DNA of 64,000 bases from JAPLDP01 sp964628285 (GCA_964628285.1 CAZVNP010000007.1:20183-84182); one strand, 5' to 3'; shown: positions 19,323 through 29,949, counted from the stretch's first letter. The notes: a model not told the origin generated them from the letters alone. Translations and numbers: made by a program.

Positions 19323-19976
19323 ATGAGAGTACAGGTTTTAGGAAAATCGGGTTCTTTATTTAACCAGTTCATTGCCGAGACAAGGGATATGGATATCCAG
19401 AAAGATCCGTTGCGTTTCAGGTCGAACTTCGAGCGCATGGGACAGATCTTCGCCTATGAGATCAGCAAGACACTGGAATACGAGGAGAGGGAGGTGGTGA
19501 CCTCCCTGGGTACTGCCATAGTCCCCGTTTTAAGGCGGCCGCCGGTGCTGGCCACTATCCTGAGAGCGGGTCTGCCTTTGCACCTCGGCATGCTCTCCAT
19601 GTTCGATAAAGCCCCCAGTGCATTTATCTCGGCTTTCAGAAAAACATATAAGGACGGAAACTTTATCCTGGATGTCGAACATGTTTCCTGTCCTGACCTG
19701 ACAGGTGAAACGCTGGTGCTCTCCGATGCCATGATCGCCAGCGGTTCCAGCATGCTGCTGTGTTACCGCGAGCTTATCCATTACGGCACACCGCGGTATA
19801 TACATATCGTGGCCATACTGGCCAGCACCGAGGGAATTGAGAATTTAAAGCGTCAGCTGCCCAAAACGAATATCACCATTTGGGTGGGCGCCATCGATGA
19901 TGAGCTGACAGCCCAGGCTTTTATTGTACCCGGATTAGGTGACGCCGGCGACCTGGCCTTCGGGAAAAAGGAATGA
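19323..19976 (+). CDS. upp: Uracil phosphoribosyltransferase
   Basis: Salvages uracil with PRPP to UMP. The 217 residues contain ATILRAGLPLHLGML, and the PRPP loop region appears as LVLSDAMIASGSSMLLCYREL, where the usual DPMLATG is modified to DAMIASG as is common in Bacteroidota. The C-terminal uracil-binding segment is IWVGAIDDELTAQAFIVPGLGDAGDLAFG. A TAAATTTG -7-like box lies at 19307-19314, very close to the start, with no well-spaced -33. Confidence 0.94.
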   Translation: MRVQVLGKSGSLFNQFIAETRDMDIQKDPLRFRSNFERMGQIFAYEISKTLEYEEREVVTSLGTAIVPVLRRPPVLATILRAGLPLHLGMLSMFDKAPSAFISAFRKTYKDGNFILDVEHVSCPDLTGETLVLSDAMIASGSSMLLCYRELIHYGTPRYIHIVAILASTEGIENLKRQLPKTNITIWVGAIDDELTAQAFIVPGLGDAGDLAFGKKE

Positions 19977-20003
19977 CACCGCTGCATCAAGTGACAAGAT
20001 CCT

Positions 20004-21239
20004 ATGCCCAAGTTATTACTTGAAAATATAAAAATTGCCTTGGCTTCCATTAAGTCCAATATGCTGCGTGCCGTCCTGACCATCCTCATTATCGCTTTCG
20101 GTATTATGGCGCTGATCGGCATTCTCACCTCCATCGACGCCATTAAATACTGGCTCAACGAGAATTTCATGCGTATGGGCGCCAACACACTCACCATCCG
20201 TAACAGAGCCATGTTCGTCTTTGGAGGATCACATCACCCAAAAGAATATGAGACGATCACCTATAATGAAGCCAAGGATTTCAAGGATCAGTTTACCTTT
20301 CCTGCAACGGTCTCCATCACGGTCTGGGCCACGGGGATTGCGACCATCCGTTACCAGTCATACAAGTCCAATCCAAATGTCGGGGTGATCGGTGCCGATG
20401 AAAATTACTTGGTCACCTCCGGCAATGACCTCGCCAAAGGACGAATGTTCACACCCAATGATGTGTACTTAGGATCGAATGTGGTAGTGATCGGTTCGGA
20501 GCTGGCGGGAAATATTTTTAAAAAGAAAGAGGATCCCCTGGGTCAGGAGATCTCCATTGGCCCGGGTAAGTACACGGTCATCGGCGTCTTGCAGTCGCGT
20601 GGCTCCGGCATAGGTTTCAGCAGCGATAACCTGTGCATTGTCCCGTTAAACAACGTACGGCAACGTTTTTCGCGACCCAACCTGTCCTTCTCCATCAATA
20701 TCATGACAACCGGGGCACAGAGCCTGGAGGCGGCCGAAGGTGAGGCCACGGGGTTGTTTCGTAACATACGCAAACTTCGTGTCGGCGAAGAAAACAACTT
20801 TGACATATCAAAAAGCGACACTCTCGCCGAGATGCTGTTCAGCAACCTGAAAAACCTGAGGATAGCCGCCACCATCATCGGTTTCATCACCCTGTTCGGT
20901 GCAGCCATCGGTTTGATGAACATCATGCTGGTATCGGTCACCGACAGGATACAGGAAATAGGCATAAGGAAAGCTATCGGCGCCAAAAGCAACGACATTC
21001 GGCGGCAATTCCTTACCGAAGCCATCGTCATCGCCCAGATTGGCGGTTTGTTTGGGATTATCCTCGGCGTGGCCATAGGCAATGTGATTGCTATACAGAT
21101 CGGATCGCATTTTTTCATTCCCTGGCCATGGATACTCACCGGGGTGCTGCTGTGCCTTGCCGTCGCACTCCTCTCGGGCATTGTGCCGGCAACCAAGGCA
21201 GCCAAACTCGATCCCATCGAATCGCTGAGGTACGAATGA
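20004..21239 (+). CDS. ABC transporter permease, MacB/FtsX type
   Basis: A 411-residue inner-membrane protein with the MacB layout: a first membrane helix ([23 protein letters not shown], about 18-42), a periplasmic core domain (about 45-270), then three C-terminal helices forming the FtsX domain ([68 protein letters not shown]). The coupling motif [23 protein letters not shown] is present. Such permeases drive lipoprotein, peptide or small-molecule export with a separate ATPase, which is not encoded next door. It lies 27 bases after upp and may be co-transcribed. Confidence 0.88.
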   Translation: MPKLLLENIKIALASIKSNMLRAVLTILIIAFGIMALIGILTSIDAIKYWLNENFMRMGANTLTIRNRAMFVFGGSHHPKEYETITYNEAKDFKDQFTFPATVSITVWATGIATIRYQSYKSNPNVGVIGADENYLVTSGNDLAKGRMFTPNDVYLGSNVVVIGSELAGNIFKKKEDPLGQEISIGPGKYTVIGVLQSRGSGIGFSSDNLCIVPLNNVRQRFSRPNLSFSINIMTTGAQSLEAAEGEATGLFRNIRKLRVGEENNFDISKSDTLAEMLFSNLKNLRIAATIIGFITLFGAAIGLMNIMLVSVTDRIQEIGIRKAIGAKSNDIRRQFLTEAIVIAQIGGLFGIILGVAIGNVIAIQIGSHFFIPWPWILTGVLLCLAVALLSGIVPATKAAKLDPIESLRYE

Positions 21240-21257
21240 CAGCCACCGTGTCAGGAC

Positions 21258-22553
21258 TTACGGATTGTTATGTGAATCAAGTGTTTTAACGCCGATAAGC
21301 TGATCATACAACAAGCCGGGGGCACGGTAGTAAACTAAAATAAGATAATCATTCCCCGTCTCATAATGATTGCCTTCGATCAGGGTGGGATCACCCGTGG
21401 AACTTCCGTTTTCGAGGAACATGTAACAATAATCATAAAATCCTTCCTTCAGATAGAGTGTGCCGTCATAGCCTTTCTTTTCATTGTTGTATCGCATTAG
21501 CGCTTCAGGGATATACTGCCAGTTGGTGAGGGCGCCGAAAATGTAAAGATTGCCTCCGGGGAGCGGGGTGGGGTAAGCCAAGTGGAAATTGACCTCGGCA
21601 TAATCACAGTCCGCACCTGGGTCGTCACCTTCGTCGCAGCTGATCAGCCTGTTGCCGTTGATATCGTCTTCCGTCCGGTATACTTTGAAAGTCCTGGGAT
21701 CATCATCCCAGAGGTAGATCTGGTTTTGACGGTTTTCGAAATCAAACGATTTGATACGTGCCGACTGATAGCGCAGACTTTTAATGTCGATGTTGCGAAA
21801 TTCATTGGCGCCGTCGAACGTGTTACCCGAGTCGTAGGTGTAGTCGAGCAGATCGCCGTTCACCATCATCGGTTTGAGGTTGGTGATGGCATTGTCAGTG
21901 CGGTAATTCTGCATGATGACCACCTTCAGGTTGCGGTAGGGCTCATAAATATCGAAACCTTTGGTGTCGAGGGTGAAGGTGACCTGCTGACGGTAATTTC
22001 TTTCTTCCACGTTGACATCCCTTTTGACATGTCCCTCGACGTTGACACGGGGATCGGAAACCATGAAACGCAAGGTGATGGCCACATCGGATGTGTCGTT
22101 TTCGAACACCTTGAGGAGATAATTGCCTGACAATTTGAATGTCATATCTTCATTCGGTATGATGAGATCGTAATGGGTGTAAGGCTGTATGGTGTTAAAC
22201 GAGGAGTGATAGTCCCTGATGGGTGCCTCCATGAACCCGTCGAGGTACTCGTTGGGTTTCAGATCGCTTGGAGTCCAGTTGGCATCACAATGAATGAGGG
22301 TATAGCCGTAATTCTTCACATCGGCGTCAAGATCATCGAAGGAGAGATGAAGCTTCTCACCGGTACCCGTCTGTACCAAGGGTAATGAGAGTTCCCATCC
22401 GACCCGGTACAGCAAAACAGTTTTGATATTTTTTTTATAGAGGTGATTGTGATACCTGAAAAAATCGGCCTTGTAATAGTCAGGACCCTCCTGTGCTAAA
22501 ACCGGCAGGCAGGATGCAAACGCCAGGACAATATACAGAATATGATGTTTCAT
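21258..22553 (-). CDS. Type IX secretion plug protein (DUF5103 family)
   Basis: A 431-residue secreted protein: signal peptide MKHHILYIVLAFASCLPVLAQ, then an N-terminal beta domain with KTVLLYRVGWELSLPLVQTGTGEKLHLSFDDLD and NYGYTLIHCDANWTPSDL, and a C-terminal half with LPGGNLYIFGALTNWQYIPEALMRYN and EGFYDYCYMFL. This matches the family first named DUF5103 and later tied to the T9SS Plug, which closes the non-translocating side of the SprA channel. It is convergent with the ABC permease gene and shares no operon with the other T9SS genes here. Confidence 0.85.
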   Translation of the reverse strand: MKHHILYIVLAFASCLPVLAQEGPDYYKADFFRYHNHLYKKNIKTVLLYRVGWELSLPLVQTGTGEKLHLSFDDLDADVKNYGYTLIHCDANWTPSDLKPNEYLDGFMEAPIRDYHSSFNTIQPYTHYDLIIPNEDMTFKLSGNYLLKVFENDTSDVAITLRFMVSDPRVNVEGHVKRDVNVEERNYRQQVTFTLDTKGFDIYEPYRNLKVVIMQNYRTDNAITNLKPMMVNGDLLDYTYDSGNTFDGANEFRNIDIKSLRYQSARIKSFDFENRQNQIYLWDDDPRTFKVYRTEDDINGNRLISCDEGDDPGADCDYAEVNFHLAYPTPLPGGNLYIFGALTNWQYIPEALMRYNNEKKGYDGTLYLKEGFYDYCYMFLENGSSTGDPTLIEGNHYETGNDYLILVYYRAPGLLYDQLIGVKTLDSHNNP

Positions 22554-22658
22554 AGGTTTTATCTGATCCGGGAACTGCTCATAGGTGATAAAAAATTGAA
22601 ACCTTGATCACTTTGTTCAGGATATGGCAGTAGCGGATTGATTAATGTTACAATTTTC

Positions 22659-22688
22659 TTTGGATTTAAATATTTCTGAATAAATTTG
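22659..22688 (+). promoter_or_regulatory. Candidate promoter of the nqr operon
   Basis: TTTG at 22659-22662, 18 bases, then TAAATTTG at 22681-22688. Both match the Bacteroidota consensus. The expected transcription start, near 22695, lies downstream of an in-frame TTG at 22686 and so supports the ATG at 22764 as the nqrA start. Confidence 0.6.
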
Positions 22689-22763
22689 CGCGATGATAGT
22701 TATTTTACCGCCGGTGGTCTGCATGGATTCGATGCTTCACATTCCCGACACAGAATTATTGAG

Positions 22764-24113
22764 ATGCCAAAAGTAATAAAAATTAAACGGGGACTCGATA
22801 TACACCTGCTTGGTGAACCGGAAAAAGTGATCGTGGCGAAACCCTGTTACCGTTATGCTGTGAAGCCTCCCGATTTTCATGGTCTTTTCCCAAAGCTGCT
22901 GGTGAAGGAAGGTGACGCCGTTCTGGCCGGGACGCCTTTGTTCAGGGATAAATACAGGGAGAAAATTCTGTTTGCCTCCCCTGTCAGCGGCACGATCACC
23001 GGTGTCGTGAGGGGTGAGAAGAGGGTGTTGCTCGAAGTCAGGATCGAAGCTGAAAAGGATATCACCTATGTAGATTTCGGCCGCGAAGAACCGGCGGGGA
23101 TGGAGCGCCGGGACATCGCCGGCAAACTGCTGCAAAGCGGTGTGTGGCCTGTGTTACGGCAAAGACCTTATGGTATCGTGGCCAACCCCGACGATGTACC
23201 CAAAGCCATATTCGTCTCATGCTTCGATACGGCTCCCCTCGCCCCGGATATGGATTTTATTGTGGAAGGACAGGCTGAATCGTTCCAGACAGGCCTGGAT
23301 GCTCTGATCAGGTTAACACCCGGTGTCGTTCACCTGAATCTTGATGCCAATAAAAACAGGTCGGAAGTTTTTCTCAAGGCACAGGGTGTCCGAATTAATT
23401 TTTTTTCAGGCCCTCATCCGGCAGGAAATGCAGGCACTCAGATTCATCATTTGGACCCCGTCAATAAAGGTGAGGTGGTGTGGTATCTCCGGCCACAGGA
23501 TGTCATAACCATCGGCAGGCTTTTCAGGCAGGGTCGTTATGATGCCTCCGCGATCATTGCCCTGACGGGATCGGAGGTGCTGAAACCATGTTATTATCGC
23601 ATTGTCAGGGGCACTTCCATTGGTGAGATTGTGGAAAATAACCTCTCCGGCGCCGAATTACGGTTTATCAGCGGTCATGTGCTCACAGGTGCCAGGATAG
23701 AACATGACGGTTATCTGGGATTCTATGATCACCAGGTGACGGTGATACCCGAAGGGCATCGCCGTGAGTTCCTGGGATGGGCTATGCCGGGGTGGCGGAA
23801 ATACAGCACAAGCAGAAGCTTCCCTGCCTGGCTCGCACCCGCCAGGAAATACCGGCTCGATACGAATATGAACGGCGCAGTCAGACCCATCGTTATGACG
23901 GGTTATTTTGAAAAGGTCTTCCCGATAGATATTTATCCTGTCAACCTCATCAAGGCGATATTGGCCAAAGATATTGATCTTATGGAAAATCTCGGGATAT
24001 ATGAAGTGGAAGAAGAGGATTTCGCCCTGTGCGAATTTGTCGACACGTCGAAAATGAATATTCAACAGATCGTGAGGGAAGGTCTCGATCTGGTGAGAAA
24101 GGAAATGAGCTGA
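22764..24113 (+). CDS. nqrA: Na+-translocating NADH:quinone reductase subunit A
   Basis: Cytoplasmic-facing quinone-interacting subunit of the sodium pump. The start MPKVIKIKRGLDIHLLGEPE is the family N-terminus. Later landmarks are DFHGLFPKLLVKEGDAVLAGTPLF, SPVSGTITGVVRGEKR, LRQRPYG, and the C-terminal FEKVFPIDIYPVNLIKAILAKDIDLMENLGIYEVEEEDFALCEFVDTSK. From this start it has 449 residues, as expected. First gene of nqrABCDEF-apbE. Confidence 0.97.
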   Translation: MPKVIKIKRGLDIHLLGEPEKVIVAKPCYRYAVKPPDFHGLFPKLLVKEGDAVLAGTPLFRDKYREKILFASPVSGTITGVVRGEKRVLLEVRIEAEKDITYVDFGREEPAGMERRDIAGKLLQSGVWPVLRQRPYGIVANPDDVPKAIFVSCFDTAPLAPDMDFIVEGQAESFQTGLDALIRLTPGVVHLNLDANKNRSEVFLKAQGVRINFFSGPHPAGNAGTQIHHLDPVNKGEVVWYLRPQDVITIGRLFRQGRYDASAIIALTGSEVLKPCYYRIVRGTSIGEIVENNLSGAELRFISGHVLTGARIEHDGYLGFYDHQVTVIPEGHRREFLGWAMPGWRKYSTSRSFPAWLAPARKYRLDTNMNGAVRPIVMTGYFEKVFPIDIYPVNLIKAILAKDIDLMENLGIYEVEEEDFALCEFVDTSKMNIQQIVREGLDLVRKEMS

Positions 24114-24147
24114 CGACGATACACATTATCTTTACAACCATGTTTTG

Positions 24148-25311
24148 ATGGACTTTCTCAGGAAATATCTCGATAAGATACGTCCTCATTTTGAAAAAGG
24201 AGGCAGGCTGGAGAAGTTTCACTCCACCTATGATGCCTTTGATACCTTCCTTTACACACCCGACAGGGTGACGGTGAACGGCAGCCACATCCGTGATGCC
24301 ATCGACCTGAAACGAACCATGGCGGTGGTGGTGATCGCTCTTTTGCCACCGATGCTGTTCGGGATATGGAACATCGGACATTGGCACTATCTCTCCCATG
24401 GTGTGACGGCGGGGTTCTGGAGCCAGTTCTGGTACGGTTTTCTCAGATTCCTGCCCATCGTTATTGTTTCTTACGTTGTGGGGCTGGGGATAGAATTTGC
24501 CGTGGCCCAGATACGTGGACACGAGGTCAACGAGGGTTTTTTAGTCACGGGTATACTCATCCCGTTGATTGTCCCGCCCGAGATACCGTTGTGGGAATTA
24601 GCCATTGCCACTGCCTTCGCCGTCATCATCGGCAAGGAGGTGTTTGGCGGGACAGGGATGAACATCCTCAACCCGGCGCTGGTGGCGCGTGCTTTTCTGT
24701 TTTTTGCCTATCCGGGCGATATGAGCGGCGACAAGATCTGGATAGCCCATATGGGTGACGCCATCTCGGGCGCCACACCTCTGAGTCATGCCATGATAGG
24801 ACAGTTCGACAAAATACCGCCGGTCTCCGACATGTTCCTGGGGAGCATCCCCGGTTCCATCGGCGAGACCTCCACACTGGCCATTCTCATCGGAGCGCTC
24901 ATCCTGCTGTTCACCGGCATCGGCAACTGGCGCATCATGCTGACGGTCTTTCTCGGAGGCTATCTCATGGGATTGCTTTTTAATGCCGTGGGAGCGAATG
25001 AATACATGAAGATACCGGCCTACGAGCATCTCATCATGGGAGGCTTCGCCTTCGGCGCGGTGTTCATGGCTACCGACCCCGTAACCGCCGTCCAGACAAA
25101 TAAAGGGAAATATATTTACGGATTCCTGATCGGTGTTTTTGCCATACTGATACGTGTCGTCAATCCCGGATACCCTGAAGGCGTCATGCTGGCCATCCTT
25201 TTCATGAATGTCTTTGCACCATTGATTGATTATTATATCATACAGGCTAATATAAAACGAAGGCTCAAACGGTTGAAGAAATCCTTGACGGTTCAAACCG
25301 CGAGTATATGA
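24148..25311 (+). CDS. nqrB: Na+-translocating NADH:quinone reductase subunit B
   Basis: Integral membrane subunit with about ten helices that carries riboflavin and a covalently bound FMN. The FMN attachment motif SGATPLSH is present with the acceptor Thr at about residue 210. Other landmarks are DAIDLKRTMAVVVIALLPPM, VNEGFLVTGILIPLIVPP, FGGTGMNILNPALVARAFLFFAYP and FMATDPVTA. The ATG at 24148 is used; a TTG one codon earlier is also in frame. The ApbE encoded at the operon end would attach the FMN. Confidence 0.97.
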   Translation: MDFLRKYLDKIRPHFEKGGRLEKFHSTYDAFDTFLYTPDRVTVNGSHIRDAIDLKRTMAVVVIALLPPMLFGIWNIGHWHYLSHGVTAGFWSQFWYGFLRFLPIVIVSYVVGLGIEFAVAQIRGHEVNEGFLVTGILIPLIVPPEIPLWELAIATAFAVIIGKEVFGGTGMNILNPALVARAFLFFAYPGDMSGDKIWIAHMGDAISGATPLSHAMIGQFDKIPPVSDMFLGSIPGSIGETSTLAILIGALILLFTGIGNWRIMLTVFLGGYLMGLLFNAVGANEYMKIPAYEHLIMGGFAFGAVFMATDPVTAVQTNKGKYIYGFLIGVFAILIRVVNPGYPEGVMLAILFMNVFAPLIDYYIIQANIKRRLKRLKKSLTVQTASI

Positions 25312-25338
25312 CAATGACACTTTATATCAACCCTGGCA

Positions 25339-26097
25339 ATGTTCAGTAACCGGTATATTTTTATCTACGCTTCAGTGATGGTGGTCGTGGTGGCCATACT
25401 GCTTTCAGCTGCCGCCAGTCTTCTCAAACCCTATCAGGAGGAAAACATCCGCGTGGAGAAGATACAGAATATACTGGCGTCTATTCATATGCCGGCAGCC
25501 AAAACCGAGGCCGAAGCGTTGTTCGACAAGTATATCACCGATGAACTGGTGGTCGATCCCAAGGGTCGGGTGGTGAGCATATACCATGAAGGGAAATTCA
25601 CCAAAGGCGATGTCAGGGCGTTTAACATCAATCTTAAGGAGGAACAGGCCAAGATGGCTAAGTACATGAACGACACCACTGCCCCGGCACCTTTGCTCCC
25701 GCTGTATGTGGCACATGTCGACACGACAACATATTATATTGTCCCTCTCTTGGGTAAAGGCCTCTGGGGTCCCATTTATGGTAACATCGCTTTCAGGGAT
25801 GATATGAATACCATTGCAGGGGCCAATTTCGGCAATGAAAAGGAAACACCGGGGCTGGGCGCTGAAATTTCCACACCGGCCTTCGCCAACCAGTTCGACG
25901 GGAAACAGATTTTCGATGAGAAGGGCCATTTTGTGTCCGTGGCAGTTGTTAAAGGTGGCGTTAAAAACAGTAAGATAAACGTGAAACATGGTGTCGATGC
26001 CGTCTCGGGAGGAACGATTACGAGTAATGGCGTCGCCAAAATGCTGAAGGATTGCCTTGAACCCTATGTGCCCTTTTTTGAAAAAAACAAGAAATAA
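25339..26097 (+). CDS. nqrC: Na+-translocating NADH:quinone reductase subunit C
   Basis: A single-pass membrane subunit with a large periplasmic FMN domain. The membrane helix is about residues 5-28. TPGLGAEI and the FMN attachment motif [10 protein letters not shown] (acceptor Thr about 226) are clear; most family members read SGAT, here SGGT. Its TAA overlaps the ATG of nqrD (TAATG), suggesting translational coupling. Confidence 0.96.
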   Translation: MFSNRYIFIYASVMVVVVAILLSAAASLLKPYQEENIRVEKIQNILASIHMPAAKTEAEALFDKYITDELVVDPKGRVVSIYHEGKFTKGDVRAFNINLKEEQAKMAKYMNDTTAPAPLLPLYVAHVDTTTYYIVPLLGKGLWGPIYGNIAFRDDMNTIAGANFGNEKETPGLGAEISTPAFANQFDGKQIFDEKGHFVSVAVVKGGVKNSKINVKHGVDAVSGGTITSNGVAKMLKDCLEPYVPFFEKNKK

Positions 26098-26753
26098 TGA
26101 ATGGTGAAAAGAAAGTAAGAGAACCGTTATTCTCACCGGCCAACATGAAACTGATACGGGGACCCCTGAACAAGAACAATCCCATCACCGTCCAGGTCCT
26201 GGGTATCTGTTCGGCTCTGGCGGTGACGGTGAAACTTAAGCCCGCCTTTGTCATGGCCATTTCGGTCATTGTGGTGGTGGCACTGTCAAATGTCATTATT
26301 TCGCTTATCCGGAACTCTATCCCTCCCCGCATCCGCATTATCGTTCAGTTGGTGGTCATAGCCGCCTTAGTCATTATCGTCGACCAGCTTCTGAAGGCTT
26401 TCACGTACGATGTGAGCAAGCAACTGTCGGTCTTTGTCGGACTGATCATCACCAACTGCATTCTGATGGGGCGGCTGGAAGCTTTTGCCATGGCCAACAA
26501 ACCCTGGCCTTCATTTCTCGATGGCATAGGCAACGGAACAGGCTATGCCCTGATACTGATCGTCGTGGCTTTCTTCAGGGAGCTGCTCGGGTCAGGCACC
26601 CTGTGGGGTTACCAGGTCGTCCCGGCCTCTTTTTATGAATTTGGATACAAGAATAACGGACTGGCCATTTTGCCGCCCATGGCGCTGATCTTTGTCGGGA
26701 TCATCATTTGGATACAACGGTCAAGAAATAAAGAACTGATCGAGGATAAATAA
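26097..26753 (+). CDS. nqrD: Na+-translocating NADH:quinone reductase subunit D
   Basis: A 218-residue, six-helix membrane subunit that shares with NqrE an intramembrane iron centre held by four Cys. [32 protein letters not shown] carries the first Cys in GICSAL, and [16 protein letters not shown] the second. The start overlaps the nqrC stop. Homologous in fold to NqrE and to RnfE. Confidence 0.96.
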   Translation: MNGEKKVREPLFSPANMKLIRGPLNKNNPITVQVLGICSALAVTVKLKPAFVMAISVIVVVALSNVIISLIRNSIPPRIRIIVQLVVIAALVIIVDQLLKAFTYDVSKQLSVFVGLIITNCILMGRLEAFAMANKPWPSFLDGIGNGTGYALILIVVAFFRELLGSGTLWGYQVVPASFYEFGYKNNGLAILPPMALIFVGIIIWIQRSRNKELIEDK

Positions 26754-26777
26754 ACATCACATTTAACACACAGGATC

Positions 26778-27395
26778 ATGGAAGGTCTCCTGAATTTATT
26801 TGTCAAGTCGATCTTTATCGAGAACATGGTGTTCGCCTATTTTCTCGGTATGTGTTCCTACCTGGCTATTTCCAAATCGGTAAAGACGGCTGCGGGTCTG
26901 GGGCTGGCAGTGATCTTCGTTCAGTTCATTACAGTGCCGGTCAATTTTCTGATCAACAAATACATGTTACTCCCGGGTGCGCTCACCTGGATCAGTCCTA
27001 AGCTGGCTGGCCTCGACCTGAGCTTTCTGAGTTTTATTATGTTCATCGCTGTCATTGCCTCCATCGTGCAGCTGGTCGAGATGGTCATTGAGCGTTTCTC
27101 GCCGGCCCTTTATAATTCATTGGGTATCTTCCTGCCCCTGATAGCCGTCAACTGTGCCATCCTGGGCGGCTCCCTGTTTATGCAGGAGAGGGAGTACCAG
27201 ACGGTGGCCGAGGCGGGTGTTTTCGGTCTGGGATCAGGCATCGGATGGGCCCTGGCGATCATCGCCATAGCGGCCATCAGGGAGAAGCTGCATTATTCCA
27301 ATGTACCCAAGCCCCTGCGTGGCCTGGGACTGGCTTTCATTGTCACAGGCCTGATGGCCATTGCTTTCATGATGTTCCTGGGCATTAAGCTATAA
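26778..27395 (+). CDS. nqrE: Na+-translocating NADH:quinone reductase subunit E
   Basis: A 205-residue, six-helix membrane subunit. [20 protein letters not shown] and [20 protein letters not shown] hold the two Cys that, with NqrD, bind the intramembrane iron. Length and order in the operon are standard. Confidence 0.97.
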   Translation: MEGLLNLFVKSIFIENMVFAYFLGMCSYLAISKSVKTAAGLGLAVIFVQFITVPVNFLINKYMLLPGALTWISPKLAGLDLSFLSFIMFIAVIASIVQLVEMVIERFSPALYNSLGIFLPLIAVNCAILGGSLFMQEREYQTVAEAGVFGLGSGIGWALAIIAIAAIREKLHYSNVPKPLRGLGLAFIVTGLMAIAFMMFLGIKL

Positions 27396-27407
27396 TATGT
27401 CACCGCC

Positions 27408-28688
27408 ATGATCACAACGTCATTACATATCATCCTGGGCCTCGGCATTGGAACCATTATCGTCATCAGTGTCATTGTTTTTCTGTTCGTCATTCTGCTC
27501 CTTATCGCCATGCTGCTTTATGCCAGGATGAAGCTGACGCCCAGGGGTAAGGTCACCATCACGATTAATGATGATAAAACCGTTGAGACACTGCCCGGAT
27601 CAAACTTATTGACCACTCTGTCTGTTGAAAAGATCTTCCTGCCTTCGGCTTGTGGTGGCGGTGGCACCTGCGGCACCTGCCGCTGCCGTGTCACTGCCGG
27701 TGGCGGATCGATACTGCCTACGGAGACAGGTTTCTTTACACGTAAAGAGCAGCTGAACAACTGGCGTCTGGCCTGCCAGGTCAAGGTGAGGCAGGATATG
27801 AGCATCGTGGTGCCCCCGGAGATATTCGGCATAAAGAAATGGGATTGTGAAGTGATCTCAAATCATAATGTCGCGACATTTATTAAGGAATTTGTCATCC
27901 GGCTGCCTGAAGGTGAGAGTCTGGATTTCCGCTCCGGTGGCTATATTCAGATCGAGGTGCCTCCCTGTGAAGTGAACTATGCTACGGATATTCATGTGGA
28001 GGAGAAATTCCGCGATGAATGGGACAGGTTCAGGCTGTGGGATCTGCGGATGAAAAACGACGAGCCGGTCTCACGTGCCTATTCCATGGCCAATTCCCCG
28101 GCCGAAGGCAATCAGATCATCCTCAACGTGCGCATTGCCACACCTCCCATCGACAGGAAAACCAATGCGTTCATGAAAGTCAACCCGGGCATCTGCTCGT
28201 CCTATATCTTCTCGAGAAAACCTGGCGACAAAGTCACCGTTTCAGGACCTTATGGCGAGTTTTTTATCAAGGACACCCGGCGCGAAATGATGTTCATCGG
28301 TGGCGGGGCAGGGATGGCCCCCATGCGATCGCATATCTTCCATCTGTTTCATACCCTTAAATCGACCCGTAAAACGACTTTCTGGTACGGCGGCCGCTCA
28401 TTGCGCGAACTCTTTTACATCGATGAATTCCGGGAGATAGAAAAGGAATTCCCCAGCTTCAGTTTTTATGTCGCACTTTCCGAACCTTTGCCTGAGGACA
28501 ACTGGAACGGTTACACCGGTTTTATCCACCAGGTCATACTGGATAACTATTTAAAATATCACCCTGAACCGGAGGAGGTGGAGTATTACCTGTGTGGTCC
28601 GCCGCTGATGAACCAGGCGGTACTGAAGATGCTCGACGATTACGGTGTGCCGCCTGAAATGATAGCTTTTGACGACTTTGGAGGTTGA
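27408..28688 (+). CDS. nqrF: Na+-translocating NADH:quinone reductase subunit F
   Basis: Electron entry subunit: NADH to FAD to a 2Fe-2S cluster. It has one N-terminal membrane helix (about residues 10-38), a plant-type ferredoxin domain with Cys82, Cys88, Cys91 in [15 protein letters not shown] and the distal Cys in WRLACQV, then FAD-binding RAYSMANSP and the NADH-binding [14 protein letters not shown] and YLCGPPLM. The ending AFDDFGG is typical. 426 residues is slightly longer than the enterobacterial form. Confidence 0.97.
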   Translation: MITTSLHIILGLGIGTIIVISVIVFLFVILLLIAMLLYARMKLTPRGKVTITINDDKTVETLPGSNLLTTLSVEKIFLPSACGGGGTCGTCRCRVTAGGGSILPTETGFFTRKEQLNNWRLACQVKVRQDMSIVVPPEIFGIKKWDCEVISNHNVATFIKEFVIRLPEGESLDFRSGGYIQIEVPPCEVNYATDIHVEEKFRDEWDRFRLWDLRMKNDEPVSRAYSMANSPAEGNQIILNVRIATPPIDRKTNAFMKVNPGICSSYIFSRKPGDKVTVSGPYGEFFIKDTRREMMFIGGGAGMAPMRSHIFHLFHTLKSTRKTTFWYGGRSLRELFYIDEFREIEKEFPSFSFYVALSEPLPEDNWNGYTGFIHQVILDNYLKYHPEPEEVEYYLCGPPLMNQAVLKMLDDYGVPPEMIAFDDFGG

Positions 28689-28695
28689 TTCTGAA

Positions 28696-29691
28696 ATGAT
28701 CCGTAAATTTTTTTTTGGTCTGACGGTGGTCCTGGCATTGACCTCATGTCACAGGCCTGCCAGATTCTCCGGTGAAGCCCAGGGCACCTATTATGTGGTG
28801 ACCTATTATGATCTCCGGAATCGCGATTACGGGAAAGAGATCGACTCGCTGCTGGCTGCCGTTGACCGGTCGGTTTCGAGGTATCAGCCCGGTTCTATCA
28901 TTTCGCGGATCAATGACAATGATACCATCGTGAGGGTTGACAGCATTTTTGCGGACATCTTCAGGAAATCCATGGAAGTATCGGAAACCACGCAAGGTGC
29001 CTTCGATGTGACTGTGGGACCCCTGGTTAACGCATGGGGTTTCGGTGTCAAACCGGTGATGAGGGTCGACACGTCAGCCATCGACAGCCTGCGCCGGCTG
29101 GTGAACTACCGCGGGGTGCATCTGGAGAATGGCCGCGTGGTGAAGCAAAATCCTCATATGACGATCGATTTCGATGCCATCGCACAGGGTTACACCGTCG
29201 ATCTGATCGGTACTTTTCTCGAACACCATGGCATCACATCATACATTATTGACGTGGGTGGTGAAGTGCTGGCCAGAGGAACTAAACCCGGTGGCGAAAA
29301 GTGGCATGTGGGAATTGAACGGCCGGCCAGAAACCAACAGGACGAACGCGAGGTGAAGGCAGTGGTCGCAGTGAAAAATGAAGCTTTGTCGACATCGGGC
29401 AATTACCGGAAGTACTATGAGGTCGACGGCATAAGGTACTCCCATACCATTGATCCGGCCACAGGCTATCCTGTGACCCACCCGCTGCTCAGCGTCACCG
29501 TCATGGCGGGTGACTGTGCCACGGCCGATGCTTATGCCACCGCTTTCATGGTCATGGGCCTCGACAAGGCCAGGGCATTTCTTGAAAAACATCCTGAACT
29601 GAATGCCTATTTTATCTATTCAGGTCCCGGCGGACAGATGGAGACATTCATGACTGAAGGCATAAAAAAAATCCTCGTAGAGGAGGATTGA
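28696..29691 (+). CDS. apbE: FAD:protein FMN transferase (lipoprotein)
   Basis: Attaches FMN from FAD to Thr residues of NqrB and NqrC. It begins MIRKFFFGLTVVLALTSC, a lipoprotein signal with the lipid Cys at about residue 18. The ApbE core includes FDVTVGPLVNAWGFG, DFDAIAQGYTVDLI, YIIDVGGEVLARG, STSGNYRKYYEVDG, YSHTIDPATGYPV and VTVMAGDCATADAYATAFMVMG. It starts 7 bases after nqrF, so it is the last gene of the operon. The ATG is chosen over an upstream in-frame TTG inside nqrF because it gives the signal peptide. Confidence 0.95.
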   Translation: MIRKFFFGLTVVLALTSCHRPARFSGEAQGTYYVVTYYDLRNRDYGKEIDSLLAAVDRSVSRYQPGSIISRINDNDTIVRVDSIFADIFRKSMEVSETTQGAFDVTVGPLVNAWGFGVKPVMRVDTSAIDSLRRLVNYRGVHLENGRVVKQNPHMTIDFDAIAQGYTVDLIGTFLEHHGITSYIIDVGGEVLARGTKPGGEKWHVGIERPARNQQDEREVKAVVAVKNEALSTSGNYRKYYEVDGIRYSHTIDPATGYPVTHPLLSVTVMAGDCATADAYATAFMVMGLDKARAFLEKHPELNAYFIYSGPGGQMETFMTEGIKKILVEED

Positions 29692-29742
29692 AGTATTTTC
29701 CGGAAGACCGGGAGAGCCTTTATCCTTTGAAGTAACAAGGTA

Positions 29743-29949
29743 TCAGGATGGCCGGTCTTTCCTGTTCAGGCATGCCACCTTCTCATCCCCGCCGCACACG
29801 CATTCGAATGGTTTACCTGTCACCGGATCAATGCTGCTGCAATGCTTCACAAACTGCCCCTTCTTTTTAAAGATCATCTTAACCCCAAATCCGGCAAATG
29901 CCAGAGCAAGCATAATTACCGCGACAATAATAACCTCGAGCAGCATCAT
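29743..29949 (-). CDS. Small membrane protein, candidate NqrM-like NQR maturation factor
   Basis: A 68-residue protein: one N-terminal membrane helix (about residues 3-24), a basic patch KMIFKKKGQF, and a short tail with four Cys (HCSSID, FECVCGG, VACLN). NqrM (DUF539) has this plan and is needed to insert iron in the NqrD/NqrE centre. It lies convergent with apbE, 51 bases past its stop. The similarity is in layout and context, not a verified alignment, so the name is inferred. Confidence 0.55.
   Translation of the reverse strand: MMLLEVIIVAVIMLALAFAGFGVKMIFKKKGQFVKHCSSIDPVTGKPFECVCGGDEKVACLNRKDRPS

Noticed and set aside
20543..21217. Minus-strand frame of 224 codons opposite the ABC permease
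   Set aside because: Antisense shadow with low-complexity, Met/Ser/Arg-rich translation; the plus-strand permease is clear.
24598..25320. Minus-strand frame of 240 codons opposite nqrB
   Set aside because: It is the antisense shadow of a strongly conserved membrane protein gene; no motifs are present.
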